Shown here: positions 18,730 through 30,422 of the stretch, piece by piece
Layout: every line of letters begins with the position of its first letter
Numbering within the stretch: the first letter of the stretch is position 1
NCBI RefSeq assembly: GCF_003335105.1
Contig: NZ_QFWQ01000003.1
Span: 558,001-622,000 of the forward strand
From: Rhodanobacter denitrificans
Lineage (GTDB): Bacteria > Pseudomonadota > Gammaproteobacteria > Xanthomonadales > Rhodanobacteraceae
Direction: 5' to 3'
DNA length: 64,000 nt
Program-made: the position numbers and the translations under genes
The notes under the pieces: generated by a model
The model's database searches: none
Seen by the model: only the letters and a program-made list of their open reading frames with translations
What the model was told of the DNA's origin: nothing

Positions 18730-20604
18730 GTGGCAACACTCATCCCGACCCGCAACAGCTGTCTGCCGCGCATGACCGGCGGCGAGAAACGCGTCTCCGA
18801 ACGGCTGGAACAGAAGCTCGAGGACGACTACCTGCTGTGGTACGACGTGCCGGTCGGGCTGAAACAGCGCCATCCGGACTTCGTGGTGTTCCACCCGCGC
18901 CGCGGCCTGCTGGTGCTGGAAGTGAAGGACTGGAAGGCCGACACCATCCGCCACGCCGACAGCACCCAGTTCACCCTGGTCACCGAGCGCGGCCTGGCCA
19001 GGGAGAACAATCCGCTGTTGCAGGCGCGCGCCTACGCGCTGGAAATCGGCGTGGTGCTGGAACGCGACCCCGCGCTGCGTCATCCGGAAGGCTCGCGTTA
19101 CGCCGGCAAGCTGATCATGCCGTGGGGCTGGGGCGTGGTGCTGGCCAACATCACCCGCAAGCAATTCGATGAAGGCGCGCTGGGCGATGTGCTGCCCGAG
19201 CATCTGGTGATCTGCCGCGACGAGCTGTACGAGACGGTCGAGGCCGAGGCGTTCCAGGAGCGGTTGTGGGCGATGTTTCCGCAGGTGTATCCGGTGGCAC
19301 TGACCCTGCCGCAGATCGATCGCGTGCGCTGGCACCTGTTCCCCGAGCTGCGGGTGGAGGCCGGCAGCGGCCAGTTCGGCCTGTTCGGGTCCACCGATGC
19401 CGCGGTGCGGCCACTGGAAATCCCCGACCTGGTCAAGGTGATGGATGCGCAGCAGGAGCAGCTGGCGCGCTCGCTCGGCGACGAGCACCGGATCATCCAC
19501 GGCGTCGCCGGCTCCGGCAAGACGATGATCCTGGGTTTCCGCGCGATGCAGCTGGCGCGCGAAATGTCGAAGCCGATCCTGGTGCTCTGCTACAACAAGA
19601 CGCTGGCCGCGCGGCTGGAACAATTGATCGGCGAACGCGGCCTCGGCGAGAAGGTGCAGGTCTACAACTTCCACAAGTGGTGCCGCAAGATGCTGGTGGC
19701 CTACCACGAGCCGCTTCCGCCCGGCAGCGGCAAGGCCTTCGTCGACGCCCTGCCGCCGGCGGTGATCGCCGGCGTGGATCGCGGCCGGATTCCGCGCGCC
19801 CAGTACGGCGCCGTGCTGGTCGACGAAGGCCACGATTTCGAGCCGGACTGGTACAAGCTGATCGTGCAGATGATCGATCCGCATACCAACTCGCTGCTGG
19901 TGCTGTACGACGACGCGCAGAACATCTACGGCAATCCCAACCGGCGCAGGATCAGCTGGAAAAGCCTCGGCGTGCAGGCGCAGGGCCGCACCACCATCCT
20001 CAAGCTCAACTACCGCAACACGCTGGAAATCCTCTCGGTCGCTCGCGCCTTCGCGCAGGACCTGCTCGCCTCGCGCAGCGACGACGCCGATGGCGACGGC
20101 GTGCCGCTGATCGCGCCGGAAAGCGCCGGCCGCCGCGGCGCCGTGCCCGAGCTGGTGCGCACCGACACCGCCCGTGCGCAGATGGATGTGCTGATCGCCC
20201 GGCTGCGCGACGAGCACGCCCACGGCCGCCCCTGGTCCGACATGGCGGTGATCTACCGCAACCAGTGGGAGGGCGAAAAACTGCACGAGGTGCTCCAGCG
20301 CCTGGACATTCCCAGCCGCCTCGCCGACAACGCCGGCAAGCAGGCTCTGTTCGTGGTCGGCGACAGCGTGAAGCTGGTGACCATGCATTCCAGCAAGGGC
20401 CTGGAATTCCCGTTCGTGATCATCCCCGGCATCGGCGGCCTGCCCAAGGAAGGCCAGAGCGAATCCGACGAGGCACGCCTGCTTTACGTGGCGATGACCC
20501 GCGCCACCGAACACCTGCTGCTGATCCACCATGACGATTCGATCTTCAGCAGGCGCATCCGCGATTCGATCAACGAGGTGCAGGCGCAACTGGCCGGCGC
20601 CTGA
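18730..20604 (+). CDS. NERD nuclease-domain / UvrD-like SF1 helicase fusion
   Basis: A 624-residue protein. The N-terminal NERD domain (about 18-120) carries a nuclease-type core: Asp50 in HPDFVVF and Glu64-x-Lys66 in VLEVKDW. An SF1A helicase follows: Walker A GVAGSGKT (258-265), motif II DEGHDF (from 365), LNYRN (motif IV-like), TMHSSKGLEFPFV and LLYVAMTRAT near the C terminus. Such fusions are thought to act in DNA repair or nucleic-acid processing, and relatives occur in defence islands. The start is GTG at 18730 with AGGGG before it; no in-frame ATG fits. No defence genes flank it, so its role is open. Confidence 0.88.
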   Translation: MATLIPTRNSCLPRMTGGEKRVSERLEQKLEDDYLLWYDVPVGLKQRHPDFVVFHPRRGLLVLEVKDWKADTIRHADSTQFTLVTERGLARENNPLLQARAYALEIGVVLERDPALRHPEGSRYAGKLIMPWGWGVVLANITRKQFDEGALGDVLPEHLVICRDELYETVEAEAFQERLWAMFPQVYPVALTLPQIDRVRWHLFPELRVEAGSGQFGLFGSTDAAVRPLEIPDLVKVMDAQQEQLARSLGDEHRIIHGVAGSGKTMILGFRAMQLAREMSKPILVLCYNKTLAARLEQLIGERGLGEKVQVYNFHKWCRKMLVAYHEPLPPGSGKAFVDALPPAVIAGVDRGRIPRAQYGAVLVDEGHDFEPDWYKLIVQMIDPHTNSLLVLYDDAQNIYGNPNRRRISWKSLGVQAQGRTTILKLNYRNTLEILSVARAFAQDLLASRSDDADGDGVPLIAPESAGRRGAVPELVRTDTARAQMDVLIARLRDEHAHGRPWSDMAVIYRNQWEGEKLHEVLQRLDIPSRLADNAGKQALFVVGDSVKLVTMHSSKGLEFPFVIIPGIGGLPKEGQSESDEARLLYVAMTRATEHLLLIHHDDSIFSRRIRDSINEVQAQLAGA

Positions 20605-20610
20605 CCCGGT

Positions 20611-21267
20611 CTACGCAACCGGACTCCGGTACGCCGCCAGCAAGGCGGGATCGTCGAACAACCCCGCAGGCAGCAGGTAGCGCGGATCGCGCCCGGCGGC
20701 GAGCAGTTCGCGGATGCGCGTGGCGGAGATTTCCAGCGGCGTCACCGCCAGCTCGATGACCTTGCCCGCCGGCAGCGCTCGCAACGCGGAAGCGCCGGCG
20801 ACGCGCCGGCCGGCCACTTCGCGCTCCAGCTCGTCCGACAGCACCGCGGAAACCCCGGGCCGGCTCAGCACGCCGAGATGCGCCGCGCCGAACAGCTCGC
20901 GCCAGCGATGCCAGCTGGCAAGACCGGCAAACGCATCGGCGCCGAGCAGCAGCACCAGCGGGCGTTCGCCCTGCTCCGCGCGCAGTTCGTGCAGGGTGTC
21001 GATGGTGAACGACGGCCCGCTGCGATCCAGCTCGCGTGTGTCGAGCATGAGCCGCGACTGGCCGTGCAACGCGGCGCGCAGGATCGCCACCCGCTGCCCC
21101 GCCGTGGCTATCGGCGGCACGCGGTGCGGCGGCACGCTGGCCGGCAGCAGGCGTACCTCGGCGTCGAGCAGTTCGGCGGCTTCCCACGCCACGCTGAGGT
21201 GGCCCAGGTGCACCGGGTCGAAGGTGCCACCGAAGATGGCGAGCGGTCTGGCGGATGTCTGCGGCAA
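20611..21267 (-). CDS. nadD: Nicotinate-nucleotide adenylyltransferase
   Basis: A ~218-residue NadD that adenylates nicotinate mononucleotide to deamido-NAD in NAD biosynthesis. GGTFDPVHLGH (13-23) is the nucleotide-binding motif, with LLLGADAFAGLASWHRW and ISATRIRELL as further signatures. The start is probably the TTG at 21267, preceded by GGGGAGGGG; an ATG at 21336 would add 23 residues encoded by a repeat-like GC-rich stretch. It follows holA on the same strand and is convergent with the NERD-helicase, with 6 bases between stops. Confidence 0.93.
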   Translation of the reverse strand: MPQTSARPLAIFGGTFDPVHLGHLSVAWEAAELLDAEVRLLPASVPPHRVPPIATAGQRVAILRAALHGQSRLMLDTRELDRSGPSFTIDTLHELRAEQGERPLVLLLGADAFAGLASWHRWRELFGAAHLGVLSRPGVSAVLSDELEREVAGRRVAGASALRALPAGKVIELAVTPLEISATRIRELLAAGRDPRYLLPAGLFDDPALLAAYRSPVA

Positions 21268-21358
21268 AAGACTTACCCCTCCCCTGCCGTCCGCTGCGAC
21301 CGAAGGAAGTCCCTTTGGGGCAGGCAGGGGATACATGTCCCGACGGGGCGATGGAATG

Positions 21359-22369
21359 TCACGCGAGCGCCCGGGCGGTGCGCGGCTCGGCGATCGCGGC
21401 GATCAGCCGTTCGGCCTCCTGCCACGGATTGCCCTGCTCGCGGCCCTTGACCATGCGATCGATCCGCGCGGCGCGGGCCAGGCACTGCAGCCAGTGCTCG
21501 CGCGGCGCGCGGCGCAGGGCCTGGCGGAACAGCGTTTCGCGGGCCTGCCACAGGTGCTCGGCACGGAACTGCGCGGCAAGGTCCGGTGCGTTGGCCAGGC
21601 GCAGCGCCAGCTGCAATTGGTTGACCAGCCAGCCCATCAGCGCCAGCAGCTCGTCGCCTTCGGCGCGCAGCCCGGCCAGGATGCGCAGCGCGCGCGCACC
21701 ATCGCCGACGAAGGCGGCGTCGGTGAGCTTGAAGACGTCGTAGCGGGCGCTGTCGGCGACCAGGTTTTCCATCGCGGCGGCGTCGACGCGGCCCTGCCCG
21801 TGCAGCACGGCGAGCTTGTCGACCTCCTGTGCGGCGGCCAGCAGGTTGCCTTCGACGCGCTCGGCCAGCAGCGCCACCGCATCCGGGGTGGCGGAGAGGC
21901 CGCGCGAAGCAAGCCGCGCGGTGAGCCAGGCGCCCCACTGGTCAGGCCGCGGCGCATTGAACACCACCATTGCGCCACTGGCGTCGAGTTTCCTGCTCCA
22001 GGCGCCGTCGTGCTTGTTGCTCCACTCCATCGCGGTGATCAGCAGGGTGACGTCCGGCGGCGGGTCGTCGCAGAACGCGCCGATCGCCTTGGCCCCGTCG
22101 ACGCCGGGGCGGCCGGTGGGCAGGCGCAGGTCGAGCAGCCGGCGACTGGCGAACAGCGACATGCCCGCGGCCGCGCGGGCCAGATCGTTCCAGTCGAAAT
22201 GCTGACCGACCTCGAGCACCTCGCGCTCGCCGTAGCCCAGCTGGCGCGCCTGCGCGCGCAAGGCATCGGCCGCCTCCAGCACCAGCAGCTGCTCGCCGGC
22301 GAGCAGGTAGACCGGCTGCAGGCGGTCGGCCGCCAGCGCCTTCTGCCATTGGCCGGGGTTGAGCGGCAT
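21359..22369 (-). CDS. holA: DNA polymerase III subunit delta
   Basis: A 336-residue delta subunit of the clamp-loader complex, which opens the beta clamp. The N-terminal PVYLLAGEQLLVLEAADALR and FDWNDLARAAAGMSLFASRRLLDLRLP match the family. The ATG overlaps the lptE stop by one base (TGATG), so translation is coupled. Order leuS-lptE-holA-nadD is the usual gammaproteobacterial one. Confidence 0.94.
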   Translation of the reverse strand: MPLNPGQWQKALAADRLQPVYLLAGEQLLVLEAADALRAQARQLGYGEREVLEVGQHFDWNDLARAAAGMSLFASRRLLDLRLPTGRPGVDGAKAIGAFCDDPPPDVTLLITAMEWSNKHDGAWSRKLDASGAMVVFNAPRPDQWGAWLTARLASRGLSATPDAVALLAERVEGNLLAAAQEVDKLAVLHGQGRVDAAAMENLVADSARYDVFKLTDAAFVGDGARALRILAGLRAEGDELLALMGWLVNQLQLALRLANAPDLAAQFRAEHLWQARETLFRQALRRAPREHWLQCLARAARIDRMVKGREQGNPWQEAERLIAAIAEPRTARALA

Positions 22370-22917
22370 CAGTGCGCGCTGGCGGTGCTGGTCGGAGCGG
22401 CCAGCCCGTGCCTGGCGGCGGCCTGCAGGCGGAACAGGATCGCCTGCACCATGTCGTCGTTGAGGCTGCGCTGGATCTCCTGCACCTGCGCCGCGTTGCC
22501 GACGCTGTTGCTGGCGTCGTAGCTGTATTCGCGCGACATGTCGATGCGCTGGTGCGGCACCAGCAGCTGCCCGTCGGCGCCGAGCACGTCGAATTGCACC
22601 TGGTAGCGCACCGTGTATTCGCTGATCCGTACATAACCGCCGGCGCTCAGCGTCTCGGTGCTGAAGGCCGCCACCGGCACGCGCAGCTCGGCGATGCCGG
22701 TACCGCCGGCATCCTCGATGGTACTGCCCGAGGTTTCCAGCGCGCGGGCCAGGTGGCGCTCGAACTCGCCGCCGCCGCTGACGCTGAGGTGCACGCGCTG
22801 CATCCCCGCCGGCAGCACCGCGTTCTCGCGCAGGTGGAAGCCGCAGGCGCCCAGCGCAAGCGCGGTGGCCAGCAGCAGCGAGGCTTGGAACAGGCGGCGC
22901 GCTTTCATGAGGCTCAT
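22369..22917 (-). CDS. lptE: LPS-assembly lipoprotein LptE
   Basis: A ~182-residue outer-membrane lipoprotein that plugs the LptD barrel and helps lipopolysaccharide insertion. The signal sequence ends in the lipobox LGAC followed by GFHLRE, the conserved start of mature LptE. YTVRYQVQFDVL and SREYSYDASNSVGNAAQVQEI are family features. I prefer the ATG at 22917, which has AGGA eight bases upstream; the ATG at 22926 overlaps the leuS stop but lacks a spaced RBS. It is translationally coupled to leuS and holA. Confidence 0.93.
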   Translation of the reverse strand: MSLMKARRLFQASLLLATALALGACGFHLRENAVLPAGMQRVHLSVSGGGEFERHLARALETSGSTIEDAGGTGIAELRVPVAAFSTETLSAGGYVRISEYTVRYQVQFDVLGADGQLLVPHQRIDMSREYSYDASNSVGNAAQVQEIQRSLNDDMVQAILFRLQAAARHGLAAPTSTASAH

Positions 22918-22922
22918 GGGTT

Positions 22923-25628
<2,706 letters not shown>

Positions 25629-25646
25629 CTAGCCCAGCGCAGGCCG

Positions 25647-25664
25647 GGCGCCAAGCCTGGCGCC
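25647..25664 (-). terminator. Hairpin after pqiC, weak terminator candidate
   Basis: GGCGCCA and TGGCGCC form a 7-bp stem directly after the pqiC stop, 85 bases before leuS. No T-run follows. A TAGTCT -10-like hexamer for leuS lies just downstream on the same strand. Confidence 0.35.
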
Positions 25665-25665
25665 T

Positions 25666-26304
25666 TCAGCCGGGCGGGCAGGCGGCCGGCCGGCCGCTGC
25701 CCAGCGCCCGCGCCACGTCGGCGATCTGCACCGCCAGCTGCCCGATTGCACGCTGGTGACCCTGCACCAGGGCGGGATAGCCCGGCCCCACCGTCTCGCT
25801 GACGCGACTGGTGCAGGCCAGCATGGCGGGCTGCGTGCCGTGCAGCAGGCGCACGCTCCAGGCGGCCTCGACCAGCGCATAGCTGCCGGGCGCCGAATCG
25901 AACCGGCGCAGGTCCAGCTTGATCCGTAGCAGCGGTTTGTCGCTGCCGGGCAGGCCGCTGACGTCCGCGCTGCGCAGCTCGCGCGCGAGGTCGGCCGACA
26001 GCGCGCTGCGCACTTCGTCGCCGAGCGGGGCGATCCAGCGTTCGCCGCCGAGCAGGGCCACGCCCTGCCCGCCTTCGCGCACCACCAGTTGCGGCTGGTC
26101 CACCTGCGCCGGCACGCCGACCGGCAGCAGCTCGAACGGCGGCGACGAGGGCGACGGCGAGGGCGATGGCGACGCCACCGCTTCGCCGGCCGGCGCGACC
26201 AGCGTGTAGTAGTGCATGGGCGCCGAGGCGCAGGCTGCCAGCAGCAGGCCGGCTGCCGCCATTCCCAGACCCCTTGCGGCCTGCTTTCTTGCGGCATGGA
26301 TCAT
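25666..26304 (-). CDS. pqiC: PqiC-type lipoprotein (ABC-type transport auxiliary lipoprotein)
   Basis: A 212-residue outer-membrane lipoprotein with lipobox LLAAC (Cys25). A short Ser-Pro repeat (about 45-54) follows, then the PqiC fold (YYTLVAP at the start, LLPVGVPAQVDQPQLVVR). PqiC contacts the MCE tunnel protein PqiB at the outer membrane in intermembrane lipid transport. The ATG overlaps the pqiB stop by four bases. It is the last gene of the pqi operon. Confidence 0.9.
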   Translation of the reverse strand: MIHAARKQAARGLGMAAAGLLLAACASAPMHYYTLVAPAGEAVASPSPSPSPSSPPFELLPVGVPAQVDQPQLVVREGGQGVALLGGERWIAPLGDEVRSALSADLARELRSADVSGLPGSDKPLLRIKLDLRRFDSAPGSYALVEAAWSVRLLHGTQPAMLACTSRVSETVGPGYPALVQGHQRAIGQLAVQIADVARALGSGRPAACPPG

Positions 26305-27989
26305 GGCTTGTTTCCTTGCGGCGGCTGGGCGGCCGCCGGCGTGGTGGTGGCGGGCTTCGCGTCCGCGCCGCGGCCGCGGATCAACGCTTCCGGATGCGCG
26401 CCCAGGTAGTCGGTCAGCACGCGCAGCGAGCGCGCCATGCGCTGCAGCTGTTCCAGCGTGGCGCCCAGGTTCTGCTGCAGCGGCGAACCGGTGGACAACG
26501 CGTCGTTCGCCGTACCCATGGTCTGCTGCACGCCGTGCAGGGTGTCCTTGAGCGCCGGCAGGGTCTGCCCGTTGACCTGCCTGAGCGTGGCGTCGAGGCC
26601 GGCCAGGCTGTGGTCCAGATGCTGCCCGATGCTGTCGAATGGCACCTTGGCAAGCTTGTCGACGATCCCGGCCATCTGCTCCTGCAGCTTGTCGAAGCTG
26701 CCCGGGACGGTCGGGATGGTCAGCGGGCGGGCCGCCGGGTCGAACGCCACCTTCGGCGTGCGCGGCACGAAATCCAGCGCCACATACAACTGGCCGGTGA
26801 GCAGGTTGCCGGTGCGCGCCTGCGCGCGCAGGCCGTGCTCGACCAGGCGACCGACCATCTGCGACAGGTCGGGGTTCTCGCCGCTGGCCTTGGCCAGCGC
26901 TTCCAGCTTGTCGTAGGCGGCGCCCAGGCGCTGCGGGTAGATCACCGCCCCCACCAGCACCGGAAAACGCTGCTTCTGCTCGTCGTAATCCAGTCGCACC
27001 GACACCACCTTGCCGATATTGATGCCGAGGAATTCCACCGGCGCGTCCACCGCCAGCCCGCGCACCGATTGCTCGAAGCGCATGCGGATGTAATGCGGCT
27101 CGCCGTCCGGCGGCGCCATCGCGGCAGCCTGATCGTCGAACAGCTTGTAGGCGGCGTCTTCCGCGGCCGCCGTGCCGTCGTGCGGCCCGGGCGGATCCTG
27201 AAAGGCCACGCCGCCGGCCAGCACGGTGGCCAGCGACTGCGTGTTGAGCTTCAGCCCGTTCGCGCCGATCGACACGTCCACGCCGCTGGCGTTCCAGAAG
27301 CGGGAGGAGCGGGTGACGAACTTGTCGTTCGGGCCATCGACGAAGATGTGCAGCGAGACGCCCTTGCCGTCCTTGTCCAGCTCGTAGGACGCCACCCGCC
27401 CGACCTGGATGCGCCGGTAGTACACCGGCGAGCCGATGTCGAGCGAGCCGAGGTCGTCGCTGTGCAGGATGAAGCTGCGCCCGGGCGCGCCGTGGTTCAC
27501 CGCTGGTGGCAGCTCCAGCCCCTTGAACTCGTCCTCCGCTTCCTTCGAATCGCCCACGTCAGCGCCGATGAACGCGCCCGACAACAGGGTGTCGATGCCG
27601 GAGACCCCGCCCAGCCCGATCCGCGGCCGCACCACCCAGAAGCGGGTATCCTTGGTGGCGAAGCCCTCGGCGCTCTTCTCCAGCGCCACCTTTACCAGCA
27701 CATGGCTACGGTCGCCACTGAGCTGGATCTTGTTGACCCGGCCGATCACCACGCTCTTGTACTTCACCGGCGTCTTGCCGGCCTCCAGGCCCTCGGCGCT
27801 CTGGAAGCTGATGGAGATCTGCGGCCCGGCCTGCAGCCAGTTGTTGATCACCAGCGACAGGCCGACCACCGCCGCCAGCGCCGGAATCAGCCAGATCAGC
27901 GAGGCATTGAAGCGGCGCCGCTTCACCACCGGCCGCGGCAGCGCGCCGCCTCCCGGGGGGCCCTGTTCGATGGATGTGTCGTCAGTCAT
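26301..27989 (-). CDS. pqiB: PqiB MCE-domain intermembrane transport protein
   Basis: A 562-residue MCE protein with one N-terminal transmembrane helix (about 30-52) and three MCE repeats, visible from PQISISFQSAEGLEAGKTPVKY, FILHSDDLGSLDIGSPVYYRR and MRFEQSVRGLAVDAPVEFLG. A long helical C terminus (about 430-535) would form the needle spanning the periplasm, as in E. coli PqiB. The ATG lies inside the 3' end of the second pqiA gene (8-base overlap) with AAGGA upstream. Confidence 0.93.
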   Translation of the reverse strand: MTDDTSIEQGPPGGGALPRPVVKRRRFNASLIWLIPALAAVVGLSLVINNWLQAGPQISISFQSAEGLEAGKTPVKYKSVVIGRVNKIQLSGDRSHVLVKVALEKSAEGFATKDTRFWVVRPRIGLGGVSGIDTLLSGAFIGADVGDSKEAEDEFKGLELPPAVNHGAPGRSFILHSDDLGSLDIGSPVYYRRIQVGRVASYELDKDGKGVSLHIFVDGPNDKFVTRSSRFWNASGVDVSIGANGLKLNTQSLATVLAGGVAFQDPPGPHDGTAAAEDAAYKLFDDQAAAMAPPDGEPHYIRMRFEQSVRGLAVDAPVEFLGINIGKVVSVRLDYDEQKQRFPVLVGAVIYPQRLGAAYDKLEALAKASGENPDLSQMVGRLVEHGLRAQARTGNLLTGQLYVALDFVPRTPKVAFDPAARPLTIPTVPGSFDKLQEQMAGIVDKLAKVPFDSIGQHLDHSLAGLDATLRQVNGQTLPALKDTLHGVQQTMGTANDALSTGSPLQQNLGATLEQLQRMARSLRVLTDYLGAHPEALIRGRGADAKPATTTPAAAQPPQGNKP

Positions 27990-28635
27990 CGGTATCCTTG
28001 CCATCCCAGATCAGGCGGGGGTCGAAACTCATCGAGGCCAGCATGGTCAGCACCACGGTCAGGCCGAAGAAGATCACGCCGGGCAACGGTTCCACCAGGC
28101 TCAGCACGCTGAAGCGCACCAGCGCGGTGAGCAGCGCCACCACGAACACGTCCAGCATCGACCAGTAGCCGATCAGCTCGACCAGTCGATAGAGTTTTGC
28201 ACGTTGCACCCTCGCCCAGCCGCTGCCGCGCTGGCTGCTCACCAGCAAGGTGCCCAGCGCGAGGAATTTCAGCATCGGCACCACGATGCTGGCCGTGAAC
28301 ACGATGATCGCCAGGTTCGGCGCTCCCTTGACCCACAACTCCACCACGCCGCTGATGATGGTGTTGTCGTCGATGTCGTTGAGGCTGGCGGTGCGCATGA
28401 TCGGCAGCACGTTCGCCGGGATGTACATGATGAACGCCGCGATCAGCAGCGCCCAGGTGCGCATGTAGCTGTCGGCCTTGCGCCGGCGCAGCGTGGCGCC
28501 GCAGCGCGGGCACGCCATCGCGTCGTCCACGCCGTCGCCATCCAGCTGCGGGTGCCCGGGCACGTTGCGGCATACCAGCCCGCACACCGTGCACGCGATC
28601 AGGCCCAGTTCGGCGGCGCGCGGCAGCGCGCTCAC
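27982..28635 (-). CDS. pqiA: PqiA family membrane protein, second half-type
   Basis: A ~217-residue PqiA domain: a zinc-ribbon-like CTVCG...CPRCG pair at the N terminus and four hydrophobic segments (WALLIAAFIMYIPANVLPI and VELIGYWSMLDVFVVALLTALV are the conserved ones). E. coli PqiA is one polypeptide with two such modules; here each is a separate gene. The start is a GTG at 28635 overlapping the upstream pqiA stop by four bases. It is the inner-membrane partner of PqiB. Confidence 0.9.
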   Translation of the reverse strand: MSALPRAAELGLIACTVCGLVCRNVPGHPQLDGDGVDDAMACPRCGATLRRRKADSYMRTWALLIAAFIMYIPANVLPIMRTASLNDIDDNTIISGVVELWVKGAPNLAIIVFTASIVVPMLKFLALGTLLVSSQRGSGWARVQRAKLYRLVELIGYWSMLDVFVVALLTALVRFSVLSLVEPLPGVIFFGLTVVLTMLASMSFDPRLIWDGKDTDD

Positions 28636-29249
28636 GCGGCCTGCTCCGGCACGTCGTCCCACAACCGGCGCAGGTCCACCCCGGCGAAGATGGTGATCAG
28701 CAGGGTCAGCGCCGCGTACGCATAGATGCCCGGATCCGGGATCACGTCGAAATAGGTGTGCGCCTTGACGATCGCCACCAGCGCACCCAGCACGAACACC
28801 TCGCTCATCGTCCATGGACCAAGGCGATGCAGCGCCACCATCAGCGGCACGAAACCCGGCGCGCGCCGCCCGACGCGGGCGAACCAGAGCAGCCAGCCCA
28901 GCATCGTCATCTTCATCAGCGGAAAGAAGAACAGCGTGGCCGCCACCAGCACCGAGACCACCTTGGCCTGCTCCTGCCACATCGCGATGATCATGCCCCA
29001 CAGCGTGGTGCTGCTGAGCTGGCCGTTGAGGCCCAGCGTCACGATCGGCCACATGTTCGCCTGCACGAACACGATCAACGCAGTAAGGATCAGCGCCAGC
29101 AGCGCATTCGCGCCCAGCCCGTGGTGACGCTCCAGCTCCGCGCCGCAGCGCATGCAGCACGCCACGTCGCCGCGCGACAGCAGCTGCCGGCGGTAGACCG
29201 TGTCGCAGTGCTCGCAGATCAGCAGCGCTTCGGGAGAACCCATGCCCAT
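28632..29249 (-). CDS. pqiA: PqiA family membrane protein, first half-type
   Basis: A ~205-residue PqiA domain, first gene of the operon. CEHCD and CMRCG form the N-terminal zinc-ribbon pair, followed by four hydrophobic segments including ANALLALILTALIVFVQANMWPIV and GPWTMSEVFVLGALVAIVK. The ATG at 29249 is preferred; an ATG at 29243 is possible and the RBS is weak. The gene overlaps the second pqiA by four bases and is divergent from the thioredoxin gene. In E. coli this system is induced by membrane and redox stress. Confidence 0.88.
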   Translation of the reverse strand: MGMGSPEALLICEHCDTVYRRQLLSRGDVACCMRCGAELERHHGLGANALLALILTALIVFVQANMWPIVTLGLNGQLSSTTLWGMIIAMWQEQAKVVSVLVAATLFFFPLMKMTMLGWLLWFARVGRRAPGFVPLMVALHRLGPWTMSEVFVLGALVAIVKAHTYFDVIPDPGIYAYAALTLLITIFAGVDLRRLWDDVPEQAA

Positions 29250-29386
29250 GCACTCGGTGCCTTGCTCGGCGTGACGATGCCGAGATTCTCGCAAATCTGT
29301 CGCCGGCGCGCTGAACGGCGAGCGACCGCTTGATATGCTGGCCGGCGCCCCGATCTGAAACGGCATCCGCCGAACTGGAATTCCCC

Positions 29387-30253
29387 GTGACCGATGCCGC
29401 CGCCGCTCCCCGCGTGTTCGACGTGGACCAGCAGACCTTCGAGGCCGACGTGCTGCACGCCTCGCTGACCACGCCGGTGCTGGTGGATTTCTGGGCCACC
29501 TGGTGCGAGCCGTGCAAGACGCTCGGCCCGATGCTGGAAAAACTCGCCGCCGAATACAACGGCGCGTTCCGGCTGGGCAAGGTCGACGTGGACGCCCAGC
29601 AGGAACTGGCCGGCATGTTCGGCATCCGCAGCATCCCCACCGTGGTACTGGTAAAGGACGGCCAGGTGCTCGACGGCTTCGCCGGCGTGCTTCCGGAAGG
29701 CCAGTTGCGTGAGTTCCTGTCGCGTCACGTGCAGCCGCTGGAAGCGCCCGCGGAAACCGCCGAAGAAGCGACCGTGCAGGAAACCCCCGAGCAGGCGATC
29801 GACCGGCTGCAGCAGGCGATCGCCACCGGACCGGGCAAGCCCGAGCTGAAACTCGACCTGGCGCTGGCGCTGATGCACGCCGGCCAGACTGCCGCCGCCG
29901 AGGCGGAACTCGCCGCCTTGCCGGCCAATCTCGCCACCGACGCCCGCGCCGTGCGCCTGCGCAGCGAACTGGACCTCGCCCATGCCGTGAAAGATGCGCC
30001 CACCGTGGCCGAACTGCAGCAACGCGTGCAGGCCGACGGCAGCGACTGGGCCGCACGCGACCAGCTCGGCGTACGCCTGCTGCTGGAAGGCGATGCCGCG
30101 GCCGGGCTCGAACAGTTCCTGGCAATCCTGCAGAAGGCCCGCGACTGGAACGACGGCCAGGCCAGGAAGCGCCTGCTCGCCGCCTTCGCCACGCTGGACG
30201 ATGGCGAGCTGGTCGGCAAGTACCGGCGACGGATGGCATCGCTGCTGTTCTGA
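29387..30253 (+). CDS. CnoX/YbbN-like thioredoxin with TPR region
   Basis: A 288-residue protein with an N-terminal thioredoxin domain (active site WCEPC, 39-43) and a C-terminal tetratricopeptide-like region (about 145-288), the CnoX (YbbN) architecture. CnoX is a chaperedoxin that protects proteins from oxidative aggregation and hands them to GroEL. The two redox cysteines, missing or modified in some CnoX members, are present, so disulphide activity is likely. The start is a GTG at 29387 with GGAA upstream; an in-frame ATG at 29330 lies too close to a TATGCT -10. Confidence 0.88.
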   Translation: MTDAAAAPRVFDVDQQTFEADVLHASLTTPVLVDFWATWCEPCKTLGPMLEKLAAEYNGAFRLGKVDVDAQQELAGMFGIRSIPTVVLVKDGQVLDGFAGVLPEGQLREFLSRHVQPLEAPAETAEEATVQETPEQAIDRLQQAIATGPGKPELKLDLALALMHAGQTAAAEAELAALPANLATDARAVRLRSELDLAHAVKDAPTVAELQQRVQADGSDWAARDQLGVRLLLEGDAAAGLEQFLAILQKARDWNDGQARKRLLAAFATLDDGELVGKYRRRMASLLF

Positions 30254-30277
30254 TCCGCCCTCTGGAAAACGGCGTGG

Positions 30278-30350
30278 CGTAGGGCGGGCACTGCCCGCCA
30301 GCTCTCGTTTTCCGGCAACACGAAAAGCGGCGGACGGTGTCCGCCCTACG
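30278..30350. repeat. Palindromic intergenic repeat (GTAGGGCGGGCAC type)
   Basis: The outer arms CGTAGGGCGGGCAC and GTGTCCGCCCTACG match at 13 of 14 positions across a 73-base element between the thioredoxin and hotdog genes. A degraded half-copy (CAGGGCGGGCACCGCCCG) lies at 30880-30897 after the next gene. Confidence 0.6.
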
Positions 30351-30422
30351 GAAAAGCACAGCCCATACTGCCGCGTACGCTCGGGTATGATCGCCCCTCC
30401 CCCGCCTGGACAAGCCCCCCGC

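Noticed and set aside
21268-21336. ATG at 21336 as nadD start
   Set aside because: The added residues come from a GC-rich repeat-like stretch between holA and nadD; the TTG at 21267 has the better RBS and gives normal length.
30387-30422. ATG at 30387 as start of the DUF4442 gene
   Set aside because: It overlaps a TATGAT -10 hexamer, so it would lie upstream of the transcript start.
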